A DNA stretch of 42,353 nucleotides from an uncultured Bacteroidales bacterium (GCA_900539915.1 UQDU01000020.1:1-42353), one strand, 5' to 3'. Numbered from the stretch's first letter, positions 31,414 to 40,164 are shown. Numbers and translations are program-made. The notes: generated by a model not told the origin, from the sequence alone.

Positions 31414-31902
31414 TCAGAGAATCAGCTGGTAGTCGACCACATCGAGGTCACGGCCGAATTTATGGCCTACGGCTTTGAAGTGGCTTACGAGCTTGAAGCC
31501 GAGCTTGTGGTGGAAATGGCAGCTGTCGGCATTGTCAGCCGTTATACATGCTATCAGCGAGTGATAACCCAAGTGGCGGCAACGGTCTATGAGGAGCAGC
31601 ATCAATTCTTTAGCTATGCCACGGTGCATATACTTGCGGTCAAGGTATATTGTGGTCTCCATAGTGCCGCCATAGGCCGCTCTCTCCTTCCACGGATGCA
31701 CGTAGCAGTATCCGGCGATACAACCGTCGGCCTCGCATACTATATAGGGGTATTCCGAAGAGATGTCCCTTATGCGCCGGGCCATCTCCTCTACGCTGAG
31801 CGGTTCCTGCTCGAAACTGATGGTGGTGTCGGTCACATAAGGGTTGTAGATGCGGCATATCTCCGCGGCATCCTCGGGGGTGACATTGCGATAGAGTATC
31901 AT
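31414..31902 (-). CDS. GNAT-family N-acetyltransferase (phosphinothricin acetyltransferase-like)
   Basis: 162 residues. Acetyl-CoA-dependent transferase fold. RNVTPEDAAEICRIYNPYVTDTTISFEQEPLSVEEMARRI at the start and GYCYVHPWKERAAYGGTMETTIYLDRKYMHRGIAKELM (about 68-105) match the Pat/MnaT group; HRGIAKEL is the CoA-binding loop. ADNADSCHFHHKLGFKLVSHFKAVGHKFGRDLDVV completes it. Members acetylate amino acids or their analogues; the substrate here is unknown. Ten bases after the DUF2007 gene, so probably one operon. Confidence 0.88.
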   Translation of the reverse strand: MILYRNVTPEDAAEICRIYNPYVTDTTISFEQEPLSVEEMARRIRDISSEYPYIVCEADGCIAGYCYVHPWKERAAYGGTMETTIYLDRKYMHRGIAKELMLLLIDRCRHLGYHSLIACITADNADSCHFHHKLGFKLVSHFKAVGHKFGRDLDVVDYQLIL

Positions 31903-31912
31903 ACGCCGGTGC

Positions 31913-32137
31913 TCAATTTATGTCACGATGTTCGTCAAGCAGCTTCAATGCCCGGTCAAGGTCATCAGCATTGACCATCAGCCTTGCCTCACCAAGCGCG
32001 TTGAAACCTATAGGATATACCGTCGACATTATTTCATTGTCAACAAAGCTGGGTATTCCATATGAGTCCAGCATCCCTTTAGCTATTGCAGCCGCCTGAA
32101 TGTTAGGGAATGTAGCGGCAAGTACGATTTCTGACAT
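31913..32137 (-). CDS. DUF2007 small protein (putative signal-transducing fold)
   Basis: 74 residues. IVLAATFPNIQAAAIAKGMLDSYGIPSFVDNEIMSTVYP...GEARLMVNADDLDRALKLLDE fits DUF2007, a small ferredoxin-like alpha/beta domain of uncertain role, often described as PII-like. The ATG at 32137 is the only start. First gene of a two-gene unit with the acetyltransferase. Confidence 0.82.
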   Translation of the reverse strand: MSEIVLAATFPNIQAAAIAKGMLDSYGIPSFVDNEIMSTVYPIGFNALGEARLMVNADDLDRALKLLDEHRDIN

Positions 32138-32261
32138 GACTACTATTGGGTGATTTGTAAGCCGATTGACAGCCCTGGTTAACTATTATTCATTCTTATA
32201 TATATCTGTTCACCAAATACGGATGTAAGATTTTCAAAGTGAGTTAAAACTCTGAATCATA

Positions 32262-32293
32262 TTTGTTTAAGATATGTTTACTTGCTAATTTTG
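32262..32293 (+). promoter_or_regulatory. Consensus promoter with no downstream ORF
   Basis: TTTG (32262-32265), 20 bases, TAATTTTG (32286-32293). It drives plus-strand transcription from about 32300 into non-coding sequence, towards the terminator at 32517-32557. Confidence 0.78.
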
Positions 32294-32299
32294 CAGTGG

Positions 32300-32557
32300 A
32301 ATATTAGTGTTCATATCTGTTACTTTTAACTGCCTTGAAGAAATACCGCTAATGAAACGACACAACTCCGAGCAGTAAAAATCACATATTCGTTTAAAGC
32401 CAATCAGCGATGATGTAACTGTAAATAATAGTGGGAATAGCTGCTGATGCAGTGAAAACGTTAAGTCCATCGAAGCGGGTCTAATCCCCCACTGATGATG
32501 ATTTCACTGAATACGTACTCTCCGATGTGCCAAAGCATCGGAGAGTATTATTTTTTT
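32300..32557 (+). ncRNA. Candidate structured small RNA of about 258 bases
   Basis: Bounded by a consensus promoter and a strong intrinsic terminator on the same strand, with no ORF on the plus strand. Two pairings are visible: AGTGGG (32430-32435) with CCCACT (32488-32493), and CAGTGAAA (32450-32457) with TTTCACTG (32502-32509). They cross, so they form a pseudoknot or alternative folds; a CTGC-TGAT-GCAG hairpin (32441-32452) competes with the second. I do not recognise the family. It is not tRNA, tmRNA, SRP or RNase P RNA by the motifs I know. A 6S-type RNA is possible. Confidence 0.62.
32517..32557 (+). terminator. Intrinsic terminator of the candidate small RNA
   Basis: 11-bp stem ACTCTCCGATG (32517-32527) with CATCGGAGAGT (32536-32546), 8-base loop, ATTA, then seven T residues (32551-32557). 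The T-run is on the plus strand, so it does not serve gmd, which ends at 32576 on the minus strand. Confidence 0.93.
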
Positions 32558-32575
32558 CAGCGGTCGCATGTGGAT

Positions 32576-33664
32576 TCACTTCACTATGCCTTTTTCAAGA
32601 AATTCAGCGAGGTTGGTGCGCACGCGCTCCCCTTCCCTCTCTGAGGCAATCTTGAGCATATCGGAGTCGGTCATTATCCTGACGAGATCCTCAAACGAAG
32701 TCTTCTGTGGGTTCCAGCCCAGTTTGGCTTTGGCCTTTGTAGGGTCTCCCCACAGATTGACCACATCGGTAGGACGATAAAAGTCAGGACTTACGGCCAC
32801 AAGCACCTTGCCTGTCTTTTCGTCGATACCCTTCTCGTCTTCGCCTTCGCCTTCCCAGCGCAGGTTGATACCTACGTTCTTGAAAGCGAGGGTGGCAAAC
32901 TGCCTGACGGAATGCTGCTGGCCTGTGGCTATCACATAGTCCTCAGGCTTTTCTTGCTGGAGCATAAGCCACATGCACTCCACATAGTCACGTGCATAGC
33001 CCCAGTCACGCAGCGACGACAAGTTGCCGAGATAGAGCTTGTCTTGCTTACCCTGCGCTATACGGGCTGCAGCGAGTGTAATCTTTCGGGTCACGAAAGT
33101 TTCACCACGGCGTTCGCTCTCATGGTTAAACAATATGCCCGAGCAGCAATACATGCCATAGGCCTCACGGTATTCCTTGACTATCCAGTAGCCGTAGAGC
33201 TTCGCAACGGCATAGGGGCTGTAAGGGTGAAACGGTGTATTCTCGTTCTGTGGCACCTCCTCTACTTTGCCGTAGAGCTCGCTGGTAGAAGCCTGATATA
33301 TGCGGCATTTGTCTTTCAGACCGCACAGCCTGACAGCCTCGAGTATGCGGAGCACACCTACCGCATCCACGTCGGCTGTAAACTCCGGGGAGTCAAAACT
33401 GACCTGCACATGGCTCTGAGCAGCGAGATTGTAGACTTCATCAGGCCTTATCTTGGATATGACCTGCATGATGCTCATAGAGTCGCCCAGATCGGCATAG
33501 TGGAGATGGAAGCGCTTGTGGCCCTCGAGATGCGATATCCTTTCGCGGAAGTCCGACGAATTGCGTCGTATGGTACCGTGTACCTCATAACCTTTGTCAA
33601 GCAAGAGTTCCGCCAGAAACGACCCGTCCTGACCCGTAACACCGGTTATAAGTGCTGTCTTCAT
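32576..33664 (-). CDS. gmd: GDP-mannose 4,6-dehydratase
   Basis: 362 residues, extended SDR. Converts GDP-mannose to GDP-4-keto-6-deoxymannose, precursor of GDP-fucose and other deoxysugars for surface glycans. Rossmann motif TGVTGQDGSF (7-16), NLAAQSHVQVSFDSP near 80-95, ASTSELYG and the catalytic SPYAVAKLYGYW (Tyr and Lys of YxxxK), and NHESERRGETFVTRKIT near 180. The usual partner fcl/wcaG is not adjacent in this window. It follows lpxH by 40 bases on the same strand. Confidence 0.97.
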   Translation of the reverse strand: MKTALITGVTGQDGSFLAELLLDKGYEVHGTIRRNSSDFRERISHLEGHKRFHLHYADLGDSMSIMQVISKIRPDEVYNLAAQSHVQVSFDSPEFTADVDAVGVLRILEAVRLCGLKDKCRIYQASTSELYGKVEEVPQNENTPFHPYSPYAVAKLYGYWIVKEYREAYGMYCCSGILFNHESERRGETFVTRKITLAAARIAQGKQDKLYLGNLSSLRDWGYARDYVECMWLMLQQEKPEDYVIATGQQHSVRQFATLAFKNVGINLRWEGEGEDEKGIDEKTGKVLVAVSPDFYRPTDVVNLWGDPTKAKAKLGWNPQKTSFEDLVRIMTDSDMLKIASEREGERVRTNLAEFLEKGIVK

Positions 33665-33704
33665 GATTATCTATTATATATGGTAAGATTATTTATCTGT
33701 ATTC

Positions 33705-34463
33705 TTAGTTTCGTTTGTCATAGATTTGCAGCCTGACATCGTGTCCGTCAAAACATGCGTAGCTGAAGTGGTTGATCCAGTCGCCGAGTATGATTACTCG
33801 TGCGCCATCGGCAAGCGGCTTGTCAAGCATGGCGTGGCGATGGCCGAATATGAAATAATCCACTCTTGGATGCGACGGATCGGCCATGTATTCTTTCGCA
33901 TATCTCACCAGAGGCTCATATTCTTCGTCAGCTATTTTGGTGGAGTACTCCGATGCCGTCCCGGCCTTGCGGCTCTGGGCTGACCAGCCATGTGCGAGCG
34001 CGAGCGTCCACCGTGGGTGTATCGTGGCGTAGAGCATACGGCACATGGAGTTGCGGAATATTTTTCGTAGCACCCTGAACCCTACCGGCCGTTCTCCTAC
34101 GGCATCGCCATGGTCAAGAAGGAAGGTCTTGCCGTCAATTTCTTTGATTATGGGGCCATCAACTACCTCAACACCTATTTCCTTAGGCAGATAGTCAAAC
34201 ACCCACATATCGTGGTTGCCCTTGAACCAGTAGATTTTCACCCCTGCATCGGCAAGCTCGGCAAGTGCTCCGAAGAAGCGCACAAAGCCTCGGGGAACCA
34301 CCGTCCGGTACTCAAACCAGAAATCAAGCATATCCCCCATGAGATACAATGCGGCGGCATCCTTGCGTATGCCACGCAGGAAATCCACTATCCGTGCCTC
34401 ATGTGCCCTGTGATCACTTATGTATGAAGCTCCGAGGTGTGAATCCGACAGGAAATATACCAT
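33705..34463 (-). CDS. lpxH: UDP-2,3-diacylglucosamine diphosphatase (LpxH-type)
   Basis: 252 residues from ATG 34463; the frame extends into the neighbouring gene but MVYFLSDSHLGA is the family start. Calcineurin-like metallophosphoesterase hydrolysing UDP-2,3-diacylglucosamine to lipid X in lipid A synthesis. Metal motifs in order: DSHLG (7-11), GDMLDFW, GNHDMW, DHGDAVGERP and FGHRH. Peripheral inner-membrane enzyme. Forty-four bases downstream of the SufT-like gene. LpxH versus a related metallophosphoesterase cannot be fully separated by eye, but the gene fits well. Confidence 0.88.
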   Translation of the reverse strand: MVYFLSDSHLGASYISDHRAHEARIVDFLRGIRKDAAALYLMGDMLDFWFEYRTVVPRGFVRFFGALAELADAGVKIYWFKGNHDMWVFDYLPKEIGVEVVDGPIIKEIDGKTFLLDHGDAVGERPVGFRVLRKIFRNSMCRMLYATIHPRWTLALAHGWSAQSRKAGTASEYSTKIADEEYEPLVRYAKEYMADPSHPRVDYFIFGHRHAMLDKPLADGARVIILGDWINHFSYACFDGHDVRLQIYDKRN

Positions 34464-34507
34464 AGCGTGTTTCTGAATTATAGCGTCAGTTGGTGCATTG
34501 AATTTGA

Positions 34508-34831
34508 TTAAAGGAAACCAAGGTCCAGCTTCGCTTCCTCGCTCATCATATCCTTGGTCCACTCAGGTTCAAATACGATGCGTATGTCTACGTTCTTGAC
34601 CCCGTCAATGCTCTCTAACTTGATACGCGCATCGTCTACGATAAAATCAGCAGCCGGGCAGTTGGGTGCGGTCAGAGTCATATCTATGGCGAGATTGCCG
34701 TCATCGTCAAGGTCAATCTTATATATCAGCCCGAGGCTGTAGATGTCCACAGGTATCTCGGGGTCGAATACTGTCCGCAGCATTGCCACGACTTTCTCTT
34801 CGATTTGCAGACGCTGTTCAGGAGTAAGCAT
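34508..34831 (-). CDS. MIP18/DUF59 (SufT/PaaD-like) Fe-S assembly protein
   Basis: 107 residues. FDPEIPVDIYSLGLIYKIDLDDDGNLAIDMTLTAPNCPAADFI (about 22-64) is the DUF59 core with its conserved DPE and the reactive Cys of TAPNCP. Members help mature iron-sulfur proteins. No suf genes are adjacent; it sits inside the folP-cdaA-lpxH-gmd run, so it is likely transcribed with them. Confidence 0.9.
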   Translation of the reverse strand: MLTPEQRLQIEEKVVAMLRTVFDPEIPVDIYSLGLIYKIDLDDDGNLAIDMTLTAPNCPAADFIVDDARIKLESIDGVKNVDIRIVFEPEWTKDMMSEEAKLDLGFL

Positions 34832-34869
34832 TGTAATATATCCGGTTTAGGTTGTTTACTGGTTAAAAA

Positions 34870-35655
34870 TCATGGCCTGTTGTTGCCTATGACAGCCGAC
34901 AGGCGGTGCTCAAGCTCGGCAGTAGACAGTCGCATGTGGAGTTTGCCTCGGTAGGCTACCGAGATGTTGCCGGTCTCCTCTGACACGACTATTGCAAAGG
35001 CATCGGTGACCTGGGCTATGCCGAGAGCCGAACGATGACGCAAGCCGAGCGAACGGGGCACATTGCTGTCATGGCTTACAGGCAGAATGCAGCCGGCACT
35101 CATAATTCTGAAATTATCTATGATCATAGCACCGTCGTGGAGGGGGGAGTTCTTAAAGAATATGTTCTCTATGAGCCGCGTATTGATCAGGGCGTCAATT
35201 ATGTCGCCGCTTTTTTCATATTGGTCAAGCGGCATCCCCTGACGAAGCACTATCAGTGCGCCGGTTTTGCTCTTAGCCATGCTCATACAAGCATAAACGA
35301 TAGGGAGCACGTATTGTTTGCCCTCGGAATACTCCTCGGCGTTGCGGTGGTGCTTGAAAAAGTTGTGGAGAAACCGCCAGCGTTTATGGTCGCCCACTTC
35401 CACCAGAAATCGCTTTATCTGGTCCTGAAAGAGGATGACGAGCACCAGCAGGCCTATGCTCATGAACTTGTCAAGAATCGTGCCCATCAGCTTCATCTCC
35501 AGAATCTGCGAGGTAAACACCCACACCACTATCAGAGACAGCACACCGATGAAGATATTTATGGTGCCGCTTTCCTTCATTATCCTGTAGAGGTAGAAGA
35601 GCAGCAGACCTACTATCGCTATATCAAAGGCATCTCTTAATCCAAAGGGCTCCAT
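34870..35655 (-). CDS. cdaA: Diadenylate cyclase CdaA
   Basis: 261 residues. Makes the second messenger c-di-AMP from two ATP. Three N-terminal transmembrane helices (about 8-80) precede the DAC domain with the catalytic DGA motif (174-176 in SPLHDGAMI) and RHR motif (206-208 in GLRHRSALG). c-di-AMP governs potassium balance and wall stress. Placed between folP (13 bases upstream) and the SufT-like gene. No YbbR/CdaR gene follows, unlike in Firmicutes. Confidence 0.96.
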   Translation of the reverse strand: MEPFGLRDAFDIAIVGLLLFYLYRIMKESGTINIFIGVLSLIVVWVFTSQILEMKLMGTILDKFMSIGLLVLVILFQDQIKRFLVEVGDHKRWRFLHNFFKHHRNAEEYSEGKQYVLPIVYACMSMAKSKTGALIVLRQGMPLDQYEKSGDIIDALINTRLIENIFFKNSPLHDGAMIIDNFRIMSAGCILPVSHDSNVPRSLGLRHRSALGIAQVTDAFAIVVSEETGNISVAYRGKLHMRLSTAELEHRLSAVIGNNRP

Positions 35656-35668
35656 AGACTAATCATAT

Positions 35669-36514
35669 TCATGGCTGTGGTAACATGGATACAATCCTGA
35701 CGGCTTCGGCACAAGCCTTCACATCATGCACCCTTAATATCTGAGCGCCCCCGAGGAGGGCTATGGTATTGAGCACGGTGGTGCCGTTGAGGGCATCCTT
35801 GGCAGTAATGCCCAAGGCACGTGTCACCATGGATTTACGCGACACGCCCACGAGCACCGGGGCATCAAGCATCTCGGTAAACATAGGCAAATCGGCCATA
35901 AGACGGTAGTTTTGCTCCAGTGTCTTCGCAAATCCGAATCCCGGGTCAACTATCACATCGTTAACTCCGGCCAGTCTGAGCGTGCGCAGCTTGACCGACA
36001 GGTCACGCAGCACTTCTGCGGTGACGCCGTCAGGATATTCGGTCAAAGTCTGCATATCAGCCGGGGTGCCGCGCATGTGCATCAGGATATAGGGCACCCG
36101 GAGAGAAGCCACGGTCTCAAACATGCGTCCGTCAAGGTCACCGCCCGAAATATCGTTGACGATGTCTGCGCCCATCTGCTCTATGGCCGCCTTGGCCACC
36201 GACGCACGGAATGTATCTACCGACACCACTACGTCAGGCGCGGCCTCACGCAAGGCTGCCATCCCCTCCGACAGGCGGTCTATTTCCTCCGCTTCGCTCA
36301 CCTCGGCGGCTCCGGGACGTGAGGAATAGGCACCGATATCTATCATGTCGGCTCCGTCGTCTATCATGCTCCTCACACGCCGGCCTATTTCATCGGCCTT
36401 GGTGCGCGAACCGGCATAGAACGAGTCAGGCGTCACATTGATGATGCCCATGACTGCCGGACGGTCATATTCAATCAGGCGCCCGTGTATGTTGAGAGAA
36501 AATGGCTTAAACAT
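35669..36514 (-). CDS. folP: Dihydropteroate synthase
   Basis: 281 residues, TIM barrel. Condenses p-aminobenzoate with dihydropterin pyrophosphate, the sulfonamide target in folate synthesis. Signatures: MGIINVTPDSFYAGSRT (about 22-38), GADMIDIGAYSSRPGA (about 54-69), VSVDTFRASVAKAA, NDISGG, DPGFGFAKT and the terminal RVHDVKA. First gene of the minus-strand operon, divergent from ileS. The ATG at 36514 lies only six bases from a -7 box. Confidence 0.96.
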   Translation of the reverse strand: MFKPFSLNIHGRLIEYDRPAVMGIINVTPDSFYAGSRTKADEIGRRVRSMIDDGADMIDIGAYSSRPGAAEVSEAEEIDRLSEGMAALREAAPDVVVSVDTFRASVAKAAIEQMGADIVNDISGGDLDGRMFETVASLRVPYILMHMRGTPADMQTLTEYPDGVTAEVLRDLSVKLRTLRLAGVNDVIVDPGFGFAKTLEQNYRLMADLPMFTEMLDAPVLVGVSRKSMVTRALGITAKDALNGTTVLNTIALLGGAQILRVHDVKACAEAVRIVSMLPQP

Positions 36515-36519
36515 TTATG

Positions 36520-36527
36520 CAAATTTA
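36520..36527 (-). promoter_or_regulatory. -7 promoter box immediately upstream of folP
   Basis: TAAATTTG on the minus strand, ending six bases before the folP ATG. If used, the message would have almost no leader. No clear -33 TTTG at the right distance. Confidence 0.4.
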
Positions 36528-36586
36528 ATAATTTTTCGGATGAAATGCGCTTTTTGTCCCCTTGATATAGCGATGATATGGTGATA

Positions 36587-36617
36587 TTGCATTTCAAAGG
36601 AATATTTCGTAAATTTG
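36587..36617 (+). promoter_or_regulatory. Promoter of ileS
   Basis: TTG (36587-36589), 20 bases, TAAATTTG (36610-36617). Predicted start near 36624, leaving a leader of about 92 bases. Confidence 0.68.
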
Positions 36618-36638
36618 CGGTGCTTAAAACACCCTCAA

Positions 36639-36695
36639 TGACCGATTCCGATCGGTCAATCAAATAAGTATATCGCCATGGTGTCAGAGCCATGG
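36639..36695 (+). promoter_or_regulatory. Two small hairpins in the ileS leader
   Basis: TGACCGAT-TCCG-ATCGGTCA (36639-36658), a perfect 8-bp stem, and CCATGG-8 bases-CCATGG (36676-36681 with 36690-36695). No T-box motif and no T-run. May stabilise or control the ileS message; role unproven. Confidence 0.5.
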
Positions 36696-36715
36696 GGCTT
36701 TCCATCTGATAGATT

Positions 36716-39700
36716 ATGGACAAGAAATACAACGTCTACGACAAATTCAACCTTTCGGACATAAACAAGCGCGGACTTGCCCGGTGGCAAGAGGAGCATC
36801 TTTTTGAGAAGACGCTCAAGCAACGTGAGGGATGTCCCTCTTTTGTGTTTTTTGAAGGGCCGCCATCGGCCAACGGCATGCCTGGCATCCACCATGTCAT
36901 GGCTCGTACCATCAAGGACATATTCTGCCGCTTCAAGACCATGAAGGGATTTCAGGTCATGCGCAAAGCCGGTTGGGACACCCACGGACTCCCTGTAGAA
37001 CTTGGGGTAGAGAAATCGCTCGGTATCACCAAGGAGGATATCGGCAAGAAGATTTCCGTAGACGATTATAACGCTGCATGCCGCCGCGAAGTGATGAAAT
37101 TCACTCGCGAATGGGAAACCCTTACTGACCGCATGGGTTACTGGGTTGACATGCAGAACCCCTACATCACCTATGACAACCGATATATCGAGAGCGTGTG
37201 GTGGCTGCTTAACCAGCTCTACAAGAAAGGCTATCTGTATAAGGGCTACACCATACAGCCATATTCTCCGGCTGCCGGCACAGGTCTTAGCTCCCATGAG
37301 CTCAACCAGCCCGGATGCTATCGCGATGTCAAGGATACGACCTGCACCGCCGAGTTTGAGGTGGTCAATCCGACTGCTGAAATGCAGGGCTGGGGCACAC
37401 CCTTCTTCCTCGCATGGACCACTACCCCATGGACTCTCCCCAGCAACTGTGCTCTTGCTGTAGGTCCCTCTATCAAATACAATATAGTACGCACTTACAA
37501 TCCCTATTCGGGAGCCAAGATAACAGTCATAGTCGCTGATGCTCTGATGGGTAGCTATTTCAACCCCAAAGCTGCCGATATGAGCCTGGAGGACTATGAC
37601 GGTGGCAAGCTCATCCCCTATCAGGTGGTTGCTTCGGTGGAAGGCAAGGACCTTGTAGGCATGGCATACAAGCAGCTCATGCCGTGGGTAAACCCCGGCG
37701 AAGGTGCTTTCCGCGTCATCCCGGCAGACTATGTGACCACCGACGACGGTACGGGCATCGTACATATCGCCGGTACTTTTGGAGCTGATGACAACCGCGT
37801 CAGCAAGCTCAATAATGTTCCGGCCATGCTCCTTATAGACAAGGACGGCAACCAGCGTCCGATGGTTGATCCTACCGGCCGTTTCTACCGTCTGGAGGAT
37901 CTTGAAGCGGATTTCGTCAGCGAGCGTGTCAATGTTGAAGCCTACGGACAGTGGGCCGGCAAATATGTCAAGAACGCATTTGACCCGGCTGATGATGCCG
38001 ACCAGAAGGAGACACTTGACATAGAACTGTGCATGTGGCTCAAGCAGCAAGACCGTGTATTCAAGATTGAGAAACACGTCCACAGCTACCCCCACTGCTG
38101 GCGCACTGACAAGCCGGTGCTCTACTATCCGCTTGACAGCTGGTTTATCCGCACTACTGCTGCCCGCGAACGTCTGATGGAGCTTAACAAGTCCATCAAA
38201 TGGAAACCTGAATCTACAGGCAGCGGCCGTTTCGGCAAGTGGCTTGAGAATCTCCAGGACTGGAACCTCTCTCGCAGCCGCTACTGGGGCACCCCACTGC
38301 CCATATGGCGCACTGAGGACGGAGCTGAAGAAATATGCATCGAAAGCGTACAGCAGCTTTATGACGAGATAGAAAAATCTGTGGCAGCCGGACTGATGAA
38401 GTCCAATCCCTACAAGGACAAAGGTTTCATACCCGGTGACTACTCCAAGGCCAACTATGAGCGCATAGACCTCCACCGTCCCTACGTCGACGACATAGTG
38501 CTCCTCAGCGCAAGCGGCAAGCCTATGAAACGTGAGACGGATTTGATAGACGTATGGTTTGACAGCGGCTCGATGCCTTATGCCCAGATACATTATCCGT
38601 TTGAGAACAAAGAAGGACTTGACAGCCGTCGCCTCTACCCTGCCGACTTCATAGCCGAGGGAGTGGACCAGACTCGCGGATGGTTCTTTACGCTCCATGC
38701 CATAGCCGGCATGATATTCGATTCGGTGGCATACAAGGCGGTTATCTCCAATGGCCTTGTGCTTGACAAGGATGGCAACAAGATGTCAAAACGTCTTGGC
38801 AATGCTGTAAATCCCTTTGATGCCATAGAAGAGACAGGCAGCGACCCTCTGCGCTGGTACATGATAGCTAACTCGTCGCCATGGGATAACCTCAAGTTTG
38901 ACATCAACGGTGTAAAGGAGGTGTCACGTAAGCTATTCTCCACACTCCACAATACTTACGGATTCTTTGCCCTGTATGCCAATGTGGATAACTTCGACAA
39001 TTCGCTGCCACAGGTGCCCATGGACAAGCGTCCCGAGATAGACCGCTGGATTATCTCTCTGCTCAACACTCTGATCAAGGATGTGGACAGCTCACTTGAA
39101 GACTACGAGCCTACCAAAGCTGCCCGCGCCATCAATGAGTTTGTCAATGACAATCTATCCAACTGGTATGTGCGCCTCAACCGCAAACGCTTCTGGGGTG
39201 GAGAGATGACCGAAGACAAACTTGCTGCATTCCAGACCCTCTACACCTGCCTTGAGACTGTGGCGTTGCTGATAGCACCCATAGCTCCTTTTTATGCTGA
39301 CCAGTTATATCTTGACCTGACTTCTGTGACCAAGGGTAGCGATGCCACAAGCGTGCATCTCGCCGATTTCCCTGTAGCTGACGACACCCTGATTGACAAG
39401 CAGCTTGAGGAAAACATGAAGGTGGCCCAGACCATCACATCCATGGTGCTGGCTCTCCGTCGCAAGGTCAATATAAAGGTGCGTCAGCCGCTGACTTCCA
39501 TCATGATTCCGGTGGTGGACGAAAAGCAGCGCAAAGCTGTCGAGGCTGTCAGCGACCTGATACGCTCTGAGGTCAATGTCAAGGAGATTAAGATTGCCGA
39601 CAACAGCGAGGGCATGCTCGTGAAGCGTGTCAAGCCTGACTTCAAGAAACTCGGTCCCAAGCATGGCAAGGATATGAAGCAGGTGGCCGCCGCCATACAG

Positions 39701-40147
39701 CAGATGACACAGACGCAGATAGCTGAACTCGAACGTAACAGTTCGATAATGCTTGATATCAACGGGACTCTGAAACCGGTGGATCTCTCCGATGTCGAGA
39801 TTATATCTGAGGACATACCCGGCTGGCTTGTTGCCAACGAAGGCAACATAACCATCGCACTTGATGTCACCGTTACTCCCGAACTCAAGCGTGAGGGTCT
39901 CGCAAGAGAGCTGGTGAACCGCATCCAGAATATCCGCAAGAGCCGTGACTATAACATCACCGACCGAATCAAAGTGGTAGTGGATGCCGACGTCGACATG
40001 GCTGATGCAGTCCGCGACTTCAACGACTTTATAAGCCGTCAGATTCTGGCCTCTGCGCTCACTGTCGGCAAGGTCGATGAAAACGACAAGGATGCCGAAA
40101 ACCTTGAAATAGACGAAAACAACATATTTGTGAGCATCACTCGTTGA
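36716..40147 (+). CDS. ileS: Isoleucyl-tRNA synthetase
   Basis: 1143 residues, the long form of class I IleRS. Charges tRNA-Ile. The HIGH motif appears as PGIHH in SANGMPGIHHVMART (about 52-66), WDTHGLPVE follows, the editing (CP1) domain is near 190-400 (AWTTTPWTLPSNCALAVG), DVWFDSGSMPYAQ is near 612, and KMSKR is at 689-693. The C-terminal anticodon-binding domain carries FVNDNLSNWYVRLNRKRFW. ATG 36716 is 7 bases after a stop and unambiguous. A terminator overlaps its last codons. Confidence 0.98.
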   Translation: MDKKYNVYDKFNLSDINKRGLARWQEEHLFEKTLKQREGCPSFVFFEGPPSANGMPGIHHVMARTIKDIFCRFKTMKGFQVMRKAGWDTHGLPVELGVEKSLGITKEDIGKKISVDDYNAACRREVMKFTREWETLTDRMGYWVDMQNPYITYDNRYIESVWWLLNQLYKKGYLYKGYTIQPYSPAAGTGLSSHELNQPGCYRDVKDTTCTAEFEVVNPTAEMQGWGTPFFLAWTTTPWTLPSNCALAVGPSIKYNIVRTYNPYSGAKITVIVADALMGSYFNPKAADMSLEDYDGGKLIPYQVVASVEGKDLVGMAYKQLMPWVNPGEGAFRVIPADYVTTDDGTGIVHIAGTFGADDNRVSKLNNVPAMLLIDKDGNQRPMVDPTGRFYRLEDLEADFVSERVNVEAYGQWAGKYVKNAFDPADDADQKETLDIELCMWLKQQDRVFKIEKHVHSYPHCWRTDKPVLYYPLDSWFIRTTAARERLMELNKSIKWKPESTGSGRFGKWLENLQDWNLSRSRYWGTPLPIWRTEDGAEEICIESVQQLYDEIEKSVAAGLMKSNPYKDKGFIPGDYSKANYERIDLHRPYVDDIVLLSASGKPMKRETDLIDVWFDSGSMPYAQIHYPFENKEGLDSRRLYPADFIAEGVDQTRGWFFTLHAIAGMIFDSVAYKAVISNGLVLDKDGNKMSKRLGNAVNPFDAIEETGSDPLRWYMIANSSPWDNLKFDINGVKEVSRKLFSTLHNTYGFFALYANVDNFDNSLPQVPMDKRPEIDRWIISLLNTLIKDVDSSLEDYEPTKAARAINEFVNDNLSNWYVRLNRKRFWGGEMTEDKLAAFQTLYTCLETVALLIAPIAPFYADQLYLDLTSVTKGSDATSVHLADFPVADDTLIDKQLEENMKVAQTITSMVLALRRKVNIKVRQPLTSIMIPVVDEKQRKAVEAVSDLIRSEVNVKEIKIADNSEGMLVKRVKPDFKKLGPKHGKDMKQVAAAIQQMTQTQIAELERNSSIMLDINGTLKPVDLSDVEIISEDIPGWLVANEGNITIALDVTVTPELKREGLARELVNRIQNIRKSRDYNITDRIKVVVDADVDMADAVRDFNDFISRQILASALTVGKVDENDKDAENLEIDENNIFVSITR

Positions 40148-40164
40148 TGCCCACAAATATTTTT
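40124..40164 (+). terminator. Intrinsic terminator overlapping the ileS 3' end
   Basis: ATATTTGTG (40124-40132) pairs with CACAAATAT (40152-40160), and GCATCA (40134-40139) with TGATGC (40145-40150), followed by TTTT (40161-40164). The stop codon 40145-40147 is in the right arm, so the last eight codons double as terminator stem. Confidence 0.82.

Larger units (their letters stand above)
32138..32575. other. 438-base gap between DUF2007 and gmd
   Basis: Contains the promoter, candidate RNA and terminator listed above. The first 120 bases, next to the DUF2007 start, are AT-rich; I see no clear minus-strand promoter box there and no protein-coding signal. Confidence 0.6.

Noticed and set aside
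32430..32510. Cobalamin riboswitch suggested by GGGAAT, GTGAAAA and CCACTG fragments
   Set aside because: The fragments are not in the order or spacing of the B12 aptamer, and no gene follows on that strand.
36624..36715. T-box riboswitch in the ileS leader
   Set aside because: The leader is too short and lacks the T-box sequence, specifier loop and terminator.
36656..38698. 680-codon open frame on the minus strand, opposite ileS
   Set aside because: It is fully antisense to a firmly identified gene, has no recognisable domain, and reflects codon bias of the plus-strand frame.
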